Shown: in pieces, positions 37,935 to 43,309 of the stretch
Position numbering within the stretch: position 1 is the stretch's first letter
Layout of the letters: every line of letters begins with the position of its first letter
Source: Marinilabiliaceae bacterium
Lineage (GTDB): Bacteria > Bacteroidota > Bacteroidia > Bacteroidales > Marinilabiliaceae
Assembly (NCBI GenBank): GCA_027010905.1
Contig: JALVBA010000011.1
Span: 1-43,309 of the forward strand
Length of the DNA stretch: 43,309 bases
Reading direction: 5' to 3'
The notes under the pieces: generated by a model
Told to the model about the DNA's origin: nothing
Seen by the model: only the letters and a program-made list of their open reading frames with translations
Databases searched by the model: none
Translations under genes and position numbers: made by a program

Positions 37935-38993
37935 TCAAACAATCCCTCCACCAACAACCATATCCTTATAGTAGAACACAAGTGATTGTCCCGGGGTAAT
38001 TGCCCAAACAGGCGTTTTGAAAGTAACTATAAGTGTATGGTTCTTTACCTTAATATTGCCATAGTAACCCGGTGAGCTGTCGATGCCTCTGATGCGAATA
38101 AATACCTCTCTCTCCTCCCATAGTGATTTGTTGGGTGTGATACGAAAAGTGGGTAGCGTGACAGTTTTTGAGTAGAGCTCGTCACGATGTCCGGTTATCA
38201 AGCGGTTGTTCTCTGCATCAATATTTATGACGCAATGGCTTGGTGGGATATTTTCGATATACCTTTTTTGTCCGATAGTGTAAAATGGAAATCCGATATG
38301 CTGTCCAATCACATTGTTGTTATTGTCAGTGATATTACCGGGCTGAATAGCAGGATGGTTGGCAGGCAGATTCTTTTTCAGGTATATGCGATAATCTTTG
38401 TTTTGCAGGAAGCACACTCCCATACTCTCCTTCTTTCCTGTAGTGGAAAGAAAGCCGTAATTCTCAGCTATCTTTTTTATATCTGTTTTATGATGTTCGC
38501 CAAGTGGAAAGATTGCTTTTTTAAGAATGTCCTGTCCAAGATTCCAAAGGTAGTACGATTGCTCTTTAGCCGGGTCTATACCCTTCTGAATGTAGAAGTA
38601 GCCATTGAGTTCAGCTTTTTTAACATAGTGCCCTGTAGAGATGTAATCAGCACCAAACTTCACGGAGAGGTCGTAAAGGAATCTCCATTTTATAACTTCA
38701 TTACATCTGATGCATGGGTTTGGAGTTTCACCTTTCAGGTAGCTGTTAACAAAGTAATCAATCACGTTGTGTTTAAACTCTTTCCGGCTGTCGATAACAT
38801 GGTGTTCGATGCCTAGCTTCTTTGCAAGCTTTTTAGCGGATTTGATTCCGGGCAGCTCCTCTTCTCCGGAATGGGTAAGTAGGGTGATTCCAATAACTTC
38901 AAAACCATGTTCCTGAAGTAATGTTGCCGCAACAGAACTGTCTATCCCACCACTCATACCAAGAAGAACAGTATCTTTAATATTGTTGATCAT
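37935..38993 (-). CDS. mnmA: tRNA-uridine 2-sulfurtransferase MnmA
   Basis: 352 residues. The PP-loop SGGIDSS (14-20) binds ATP. NPCIRCN places Cys97 at the position of the first catalytic cysteine of MnmA, with an extra Cys94 giving a CxxC. MGVCF (Cys194) is the second catalytic cysteine. STGHYV and the C-terminal beta-barrel domain (about 280-350) also fit. The enzyme adds the 2-thio group to U34 of Lys, Glu and Gln tRNAs. The protein is at the short end of the family. It lies 69 bases downstream of tyrA on the same strand and could be the last gene of the aromatic cluster. A quasi-periodic repeat and a C-rich palindrome occupy the short gap. Confidence 0.92.
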   Translation of the reverse strand: MINNIKDTVLLGMSGGIDSSVAATLLQEHGFEVIGITLLTHSGEEELPGIKSAKKLAKKLGIEHHVIDSRKEFKHNVIDYFVNSYLKGETPNPCIRCNEVIKWRFLYDLSVKFGADYISTGHYVKKAELNGYFYIQKGIDPAKEQSYYLWNLGQDILKKAIFPLGEHHKTDIKKIAENYGFLSTTGKKESMGVCFLQNKDYRIYLKKNLPANHPAIQPGNITDNNNNVIGQHIGFPFYTIGQKRYIENIPPSHCVINIDAENNRLITGHRDELYSKTVTLPTFRITPNKSLWEEREVFIRIRGIDSSPGYYGNIKVKNHTLIVTFKTPVWAITPGQSLVFYYKDMVVGGGIV

Positions 38994-38995
38994 CC

Positions 38996-39022
38996 ACTAA
39001 TTTTAGTAATTTACACGAACTT
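38996..39022 (-). repeat. Quasi-periodic element before mnmA
   Basis: On the - strand GTTCGTGTAAATTACTAAAATTAGTGG ends just before the mnmA start. It resembles the element before tadA, sharing TTCGTGTAAATT and a terminal GTGGA. Confidence 0.45.
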
Positions 39023-39025
39023 TAT

Positions 39026-39060
39026 TCTCCTCCCCACCACGGCGGGGAAATCGGTAGGGT
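39026..39060. repeat. C-rich palindromic element, copy 5
   Basis: CCCCACC-AC-GGCGGGG (39032-39047) has one mismatched pair and is followed by AAATCGGTAGGG. It lies directly after the tyrA stop codon. Confidence 0.55.
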
Positions 39061-39062
39061 TC

Positions 39063-39851
39063 TTATTTACCCTTCGGCTCATTCAAATTACCCCTTACTT
39101 TAGCAAGGAACTTTTTCATCCCTTCACTATCCTTGTTTTTAATAAGTTCGAGCAAGTGTTTAAGCTGGAATCTTATGTCCTCCACCTGATCGTATGTGTA
39201 TGGGTTGAAGAGTATCTCTGTAAGCAGAAAATCATCCTCAGACAACAAACCTTTGGCGATATTCATGTGCTTGTTAAAAGTTGTTCCTGGAGCTTTCTGA
39301 TGTTTCATCACTGCTGCAAAGACCAATGATGAAGAGAATGGGATTGACAATGAGTATGCAATTGTTTCATCATGCTTATCAAAAGAGTAATCGTGTATGT
39401 TCAATCCTAACGAGCTGTAGAAGTCCTTAAAAAAAGCTTTACCCAGATGGTCTGATTCTCTAATGATAATTGCATGGTGCTGCTGAAGCTCTTTCAGGTT
39501 GGCAAAGGTTGGTCCGAACATGGGGTGTGTGGATACAAATCGTTTGCCACTTTTCAGATAAAACTCTTTCAATCCTGTTTTCACTGAAGCAATATCAGAT
39601 AGGATACATGTATCTGACAGGTAGGGAAGTACCTCTTCGAAAGACTTTATAGTGTATTTAAGGTTAACGGCATTTATCAACAGTTCGGGATTGAAATCCT
39701 TAATCTGCTCTTTTTGTGTTAACCGCTGGGTGTTAAAGACAAACTTAAGTTTTTCAATATCCGGGTCGTAAATAGCTACATCATGACTTAGGCACAATGC
39801 ATCAGTTAACCAGACTCCCATTTTCCCCGCTCCGAGAATACAAATTTTCAT
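39063..39851 (-). CDS. tyrA: Prephenate dehydrogenase TyrA
   Basis: 262 residues. The Rossmann nucleotide-binding motif GAGKMG lies at 7-12 (MKICILGAGKMGVW). STHPMFGPTF contains the His expected in the prephenate dehydrogenase active site. The helical C-terminal half completes the family fold. It oxidises and decarboxylates prephenate to 4-hydroxyphenylpyruvate, the tyrosine branch. It is shorter than enzymes carrying an ACT domain, and no such regulatory domain is seen. It lies 54 bases downstream of the DAHP synthase-chorismate mutase gene on the same strand, so co-transcription is likely. Confidence 0.9.
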   Translation of the reverse strand: MKICILGAGKMGVWLTDALCLSHDVAIYDPDIEKLKFVFNTQRLTQKEQIKDFNPELLINAVNLKYTIKSFEEVLPYLSDTCILSDIASVKTGLKEFYLKSGKRFVSTHPMFGPTFANLKELQQHHAIIIRESDHLGKAFFKDFYSSLGLNIHDYSFDKHDETIAYSLSIPFSSSLVFAAVMKHQKAPGTTFNKHMNIAKGLLSEDDFLLTEILFNPYTYDQVEDIRFQLKHLLELIKNKDSEGMKKFLAKVRGNLNEPKGK

Positions 39852-39862
39852 AGTAAAAAATA

Positions 39863-39900
39863 AGCCCCTCTCTATCCCCCCTGTGGGGGGAAGAAAAGGA
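39863..39900. repeat. C-rich palindromic element, copy 6
   Basis: GCCCCTCTCTAT leads into CCCCCC-TGT-GGGGGG (39876-39890), followed by AAGAAAAGG. It fills most of the 54-base gap between the DAHP synthase and tyrA genes. Confidence 0.6.
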
Positions 39901-39905
39901 TATGA

Positions 39906-41009
39906 TTATTGTTTCTTCTTTTTCAATTCTTTATTCATCAACTCATTCTGGCAATGTATTGACTCTTCGTGAATGCTCTCATAGATATCAATTACAAAGT
40001 CCGGATTAAGACCCTTTTCAATCGCTGTTGCTTTCCGTTTCGTTAGAATCTCATCGTAACGGCGAGTCTGCAGAATAGTAATGTTATTTTTGAGTTTGTA
40101 TTTTCCTATTGCTTCTGATATCTTCATCCTCTCCTTCAGAAGATCCAAAAGTTTATTATCAAGTGTGTCAATCTCAGTACGCAGGTTATCAAGAGTAACA
40201 CGCGGAACATCTACAATCTTCGATTTACGCAGAACAATACTGTCAATCATATCTTTTAATGCATCCGGTGTAAGCTGCTGTGCTGCATCACTCCATGCCT
40301 TTTCAGGGTTGATATGCGACTCCACAATTAAACCGTCAAAGTTTAAGTCCATTGCCTCCTGCGACACCTCTTTCAGCAACTCACGTTTTCCAGAGATATG
40401 GCTGGGATCGTTGATGATTGGCATGTTCGGGATACGACGTCTCAGCTCAATAGGAATCTGCCAGTGTGGGGAGTTACGGTATTTTGGATCGTCGAATGAT
40501 GAGAATCCTCTGTGGATAGCACCAATCTTTTTAATACCTGCCTGATTGATTCTCTCAATTGCTCCAATCCACAGCTCAATATCGGGGTTTACCGGATTTT
40601 TAATTAGCACCGGTATGTCAATGCCTTTCAGTGCATCAGCAATCTCCTGAACGGCAAATGGGTTTGCGGTTGTGCGGGCTCCAATCCACAGTACATCTAC
40701 CCCGAATTTGAGAGCCTCGTACACATGATTTGTGTTTGCTACCTCAACGCAAACAAACATCCCAGTCTCCTCTTTAACTCTCTTAAGCCAAGGTAATCCC
40801 AATGTTCCCACACCTTCAAAAGCGCCGGGTCGGGTACGTGGTTTCCATATTCCTGCTCTGAAAAGTTTATACCCATGTTTTGATAACTCTTTTGCTGTGG
40901 CAAGTGTTTGCTCTTCAGTTTCCGCACTACATGGACCTGAGATAAGAAACGGGCGTTTTAATTCCAATCCGGGTAGCGAAATAGGTTCTAAATCTAAATT
41001 GTAACTCAT
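39906..41009 (-). CDS. aroF: Bifunctional DAHP synthase / chorismate mutase type II
   Basis: 367 residues in two parts. Residues about 5-265 are a type I-beta (KDO8P synthase-like) DAHP synthase: ISGPCSAE, AGIWKPRTRPGAFEG, IGARTTANPF, IKNPVNPD, IHRGFSS and NDPSHISGKRE. Residues about 275-360 are an AroQ-type chorismate mutase helix bundle (LRTEIDTLDNKLLDLLKERMKI, followed by an ILQTRRYDEIL segment). The protein makes DAHP at the entry of the shikimate pathway and converts chorismate to prephenate. The mutase domain may also act as the feedback sensor for prephenate, as in other such fusions. The order here is synthase first, mutase last, unlike the Bacillus fusion. The symbol aroF is given by family; naming varies. 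Confidence 0.92.
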   Translation of the reverse strand: MSYNLDLEPISLPGLELKRPFLISGPCSAETEEQTLATAKELSKHGYKLFRAGIWKPRTRPGAFEGVGTLGLPWLKRVKEETGMFVCVEVANTNHVYEALKFGVDVLWIGARTTANPFAVQEIADALKGIDIPVLIKNPVNPDIELWIGAIERINQAGIKKIGAIHRGFSSFDDPKYRNSPHWQIPIELRRRIPNMPIINDPSHISGKRELLKEVSQEAMDLNFDGLIVESHINPEKAWSDAAQQLTPDALKDMIDSIVLRKSKIVDVPRVTLDNLRTEIDTLDNKLLDLLKERMKISEAIGKYKLKNNITILQTRRYDEILTKRKATAIEKGLNPDFVIDIYESIHEESIHCQNELMNKELKKKKQ

Positions 41010-41011
41010 GG

Positions 41012-41035
41012 CTATTTTGTTTATTTGTTTATTTG
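41012..41035 (-). repeat. Period-8 AAATAAAC element before the DAHP synthase gene
   Basis: On the - strand CAAATAAACAAATAAACAAA repeats the octamer AAATAAAC, ending a few bases before the ATG at 41009. A GAGGAATT/AATTCCTC inverted repeat (41035-41042 and 41079-41086) brackets the rest of the gap. Confidence 0.45.
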
Positions 41036-41084
41036 AGGAATTGGTTTTTTGTTGAAATATTCAATTAAAAATTCCTTTAATTCC

Positions 41085-42242
41085 TCAGTTTATTTTTTTA
41101 ATTCTATCTAATGCTTTGTTTAATATATTTTCGTTTGAACACAACGAGATGCGAATATACTCTTCCCCCATATCTCCAAATATAAATCCGGGGGTAATAA
41201 ATACATGGCTTCTGTTTAATATCTCATCCGAGAGCATTTTACCACTCTTGTGTTTGCCTGGTATTTTAGCCCAAACAAACATTCCTGTTTGGTTCTTGTC
41301 GTAGCTACACTCAAGAGTATCCAATATCTTCCAAACAATTCTCCGTCGGCTTAAATACTCTTTGTTAACAGATGTATACCAGGAGCTGTCAAGCTCCAGA
41401 GCTTTGGCAGCTGCAAGCTGTAGTGGCTTAAACATGCCGGAGTCCATATTACTTTTTACCCGCAGAATATAACTTATTATTTCAGGACTCGAAGCAACCA
41501 TTCCGATACGCCAGCCGGCCATATTGTGTGATTTACTCAACGAGTTAAGTTCAAGAGCTGTCTCCTTTGCACCTTCAATCTGTAGTATGCTCCTTTGCGT
41601 ATCGTTAAGTATAAAACTGTACGGATTATCGTTGCAGATAAGTATGTTATGTTTTTTGCCGAACTTAATAATCTTTTCAAAGAAGTTGAGGGTGGCATTT
41701 GCGCCTGATGGCATATTAGGATAGTTTATCCACATCAGTTTCACAGATGATAAATCCTCTTTTTCCAACTCCTCAAAATCGGGTAACCACCCATCTTTTT
41801 CCGTCAGGTTATATTTTATGATATTAGCCCCTACCAGTTTACTTACCGACGAATATGTTGGATAGCCAGGATTTGGTACAAGTACTCCATCCCCCAGATT
41901 AAGAAATGCCATGGATATATGCATTATCCCCTCCTTTGAACCAATGAGCGGAAGCACTTCATTGCCCGCTTCGAGAGATACATTGTAATACTTTTTATAC
42001 CAGTTGGTAAATGCACTACGTAACTCAGGAATCCCAATGTAACTCTGGTATCCGTGATTACTAGGTGATGCAGCCTGAAGATGCAGCGCTTCTAGTACTT
42101 CGGTAGCAGGAGGTAAGTCAGGATTGCCAATACCAAGATTTATGACATCAACTCCCGCCTGACGCATCTTCTCTATCTCTTTTAGTTTAACAGAGAAATA
42201 GTACTCCTTTACTTCACTTATTCTGTCTGCAGGTGTTATCAT
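41085..42242 (-). CDS. PLP-dependent class I/II aminotransferase (probable aromatic aminotransferase)
   Basis: 385 residues with the fold type I aminotransferase pattern. INLGIGNPDLPP is near the N terminus, PNPGYPTY and NYPNMPSGA precede the cofactor site, NDNPYS carries the cofactor-contacting Asp and Tyr, and Lys237 in SLSKSHNMAGWRIG forms the Schiff base. Sequence alone does not fix the substrate: the pattern also resembles LL-diaminopimelate and alanine aminotransferases. Its position between pheA and the DAHP synthase-mutase gene suggests it transaminates phenylpyruvate and 4-hydroxyphenylpyruvate to phenylalanine and tyrosine (inference). Gaps of 110 and 75 bases to the neighbours fit an operon. 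Confidence 0.88.
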   Translation of the reverse strand: MITPADRISEVKEYYFSVKLKEIEKMRQAGVDVINLGIGNPDLPPATEVLEALHLQAASPSNHGYQSYIGIPELRSAFTNWYKKYYNVSLEAGNEVLPLIGSKEGIMHISMAFLNLGDGVLVPNPGYPTYSSVSKLVGANIIKYNLTEKDGWLPDFEELEKEDLSSVKLMWINYPNMPSGANATLNFFEKIIKFGKKHNILICNDNPYSFILNDTQRSILQIEGAKETALELNSLSKSHNMAGWRIGMVASSPEIISYILRVKSNMDSGMFKPLQLAAAKALELDSSWYTSVNKEYLSRRRIVWKILDTLECSYDKNQTGMFVWAKIPGKHKSGKMLSDEILNRSHVFITPGFIFGDMGEEYIRISLCSNENILNKALDRIKKIN

Positions 42243-42248
42243 TTTTAA

Positions 42249-42298
42249 AGTGTTTCTAGTTTTTAGTTTCTTGTTTCGGGTTTCTTGTTCCGAGTTAT
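42249..42298 (-). repeat. GAAACAAGAAAC-type quasi-periodic sequence
   Basis: On the - strand GAACAAGAAACCCGAAACAA then GAAACTAAAAACTAGAAAC follow one another, imperfect repeats of about 10 bases. It ends seven bases before the aminotransferase start codon. Confidence 0.45.
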
Positions 42299-42327
42299 TA
42301 TATTACCTTCTAATGCTGCTTTTGACA

Positions 42328-42370
42328 CTTTAACGCTCAGTTCACTCACTGCTTACAGTTCACTGCTAAC
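42328..42370 (-). repeat. CAGTGAACTG-type repeat overlapping the end of pheA
   Basis: On the - strand GTTAGCAGTGAACTGTAAGC is followed by GCAGTGAGTGAACTGAGCG: two imperfect units of about 17 bases. The first unit encodes the last residues (VSSEL) and the stop codon of pheA. Confidence 0.45.
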
Positions 42371-43234
42371 TCCATTCGGTTCGTACGATTGTCGGCCTTT
42401 TTCATATTCACCCATAGTTTTAAGGTTACTGCACAGAGGCCTAATAGCATCTAATGACTGTAGATATCGTGTATAGCTATTAAAAACCAAATCGGCATAA
42501 AACATATACTCCCACTCATGTCCAATTATCGGTAGCGACTGAATTTTTGAGAGGTTAATATTATAGAAAGTCAATATTGTCAATATCTTTGAGAGGCTGC
42601 CCTCCTCGTGTGCCAAAGAGAATACAATAGATGATTTATTAATTCTATCTTCTTCTAATAGCTCGTCAACTTCAGTTTTTGCCTTATCTGTAACAATCAG
42701 AAACCGTGTAAAATTCTTTTTATTTGTCTCAATACCATGTTTAATAATCTCCAGATTGTACAGGTGAGCCGCCAGTTCAGAAGCTATTCCAGCAACTCCA
42801 TTCAACTTATTATCGGCAATATGTTTTGCACTAAGTGCAGTATCTTCCGAAGCAATAAGTTTAATCTCTCTGTGTTCTTTAAAGAATGCCTCGGTTTGAG
42901 CCAATGCCATAGGGTGCGACTGCACCTCTTTAATATCATCAATTGTTTGTCCTGGAAGAGCCATCAGGTTATGCTTGATGCGTAATTTGTACTCTCCGAT
43001 AATCTTTAGATTCGATTCGCGTATAAAAGTGTAGTTTGAAAGCAGACTGCCGGCAAGAGTATTCTCAATGGCCACAATGCCATATATCGACCTGTCGTTA
43101 TGGAGTGTGTCAAACAGCTCCTGAAAAGTAAGACACGGTATCACCTCTATCTCTTCATCTTCAAAATATGCCCTTGCTGCTATTTCGTGGTTACATCCCG
43201 AACCACCCTGTATTGCAACTCTCTTCTTATTCAT
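42353..43234 (-). CDS. pheA: Prephenate dehydratase PheA
   Basis: 293 residues from the ATG at 43234 (MNKKRVAIQGGSGCNHE). An in-frame GTG ten codons upstream lies inside the terminator stem and is rejected. The dehydratase domain (about 5-180) has GGSGCNHEIAARAYF, IVAIENTLAGSL, the SHPMALAQ segment and NFTRFLIV with the catalytic Thr. A C-terminal ACT domain (about 195-270) begins SIVFSLAHEEGSLSKIL; the phenylalanine-binding ESRP motif reads QSLP. It converts prephenate to phenylpyruvate. It is the first visible gene of the aromatic cluster and is preceded by a strong hairpin. The last five residues come from an intergenic-type repeat. Confidence 0.93.
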   Translation of the reverse strand: MNKKRVAIQGGSGCNHEIAARAYFEDEEIEVIPCLTFQELFDTLHNDRSIYGIVAIENTLAGSLLSNYTFIRESNLKIIGEYKLRIKHNLMALPGQTIDDIKEVQSHPMALAQTEAFFKEHREIKLIASEDTALSAKHIADNKLNGVAGIASELAAHLYNLEIIKHGIETNKKNFTRFLIVTDKAKTEVDELLEEDRINKSSIVFSLAHEEGSLSKILTILTFYNINLSKIQSLPIIGHEWEYMFYADLVFNSYTRYLQSLDAIRPLCSNLKTMGEYEKGRQSYEPNGVSSEL

Positions 43235-43250
43235 ATCTGCATTTTGTATT

Positions 43251-43286
43251 AAAAAAAAACCCACCTTTTAATCAAGGTGGGTTTTT
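43251..43286 (-). terminator. Intrinsic terminator or attenuator just before pheA
   Basis: CCCACCTT (43260-43267) pairs perfectly with AAGGTGGG (43274-43281) around a 6-base loop. On the - strand it is followed by nine Ts (43259-43251), a textbook terminator. Only 16 bases separate the T-run from the pheA ATG. In the + direction five Ts follow, so it could act both ways. Whether it ends an upstream gene outside the window or attenuates pheA cannot be decided from this window. Confidence 0.75.
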
Positions 43287-43309
43287 ATATATATTCTATA
43301 TTTTTTTAT

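Noticed and set aside
38187..38816. 209-codon + strand frame opposite mnmA
   Set aside because: Fully inside mnmA, which has complete family motifs; the antisense product has no recognisable feature.
40081..40545. 154-codon + strand frame opposite the DAHP synthase-mutase gene
   Set aside because: Antisense shadow of a clearly conserved enzyme.

Overview
The window comes from a member of the Bacteroidota, most likely a Bacteroidales/Marinilabiliales-type organism. The reasons are two giant secreted proteins ending in type IX secretion (T9SS) sorting domains, a DPP5-like lipoprotein peptidase, an aromatic amino-acid cluster with a DAHP synthase-chorismate mutase fusion, few Shine-Dalgarno sequences, promoter boxes of the TAnnTTTG kind, and many short palindromic intergenic repeats. 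All identifications are by eye from protein and DNA motifs. No database search was run.

Left part (1-13.4 kb), mostly housekeeping. It holds a 5'-truncated cyclase-HD signalling protein, a DEAD-box RNA helicase, a DPP5-like peptidase and MiaB on the + strand. A small STAS-domain protein follows on the - strand, then a PlsC-like acyltransferase (+) that converges with, and overlaps by 13 bases, a YbiT-type ABC-F ATPase (-). Aspartyl-tRNA synthetase (-) and TadA (+) come next. Translation and RNA metabolism dominate: helicase, MiaB, ABC-F, AspRS, TadA, and MnmA further right.

Centre (13.6-37.4 kb), two giant tandem genes on the - strand encoding proteins of 3204 and 4671 residues. Both have a signal peptide, long stacks of beta-strand repeats and a shared C-terminal unit of about 530 residues ending in a T9SS type A sorting domain. 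They look like giant T9SS-exported surface proteins or adhesins. Each is built from super-modules that open with a tryptophan-rich header and close with a characteristic pre-header domain. The pre-header domain differs between the two proteins. This is the most unusual part of the window.

Right part (37.9-43.3 kb), one - strand run of closely spaced genes: pheA, a PLP aminotransferase, DAHP synthase-chorismate mutase, tyrA and then mnmA. The first four give phenylalanine and tyrosine synthesis from the entry reaction to the end branches. A strong intrinsic terminator hairpin ends only 16 bases before the pheA start codon, an attenuator-like arrangement.

Intergenic DNA carries several repeat classes: C-rich palindromes with variable cores, short quasi-periodic sequences sitting against start or stop codons, and REP-like patches. 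No tRNA, rRNA, CRISPR array, transposase or prophage gene was seen.
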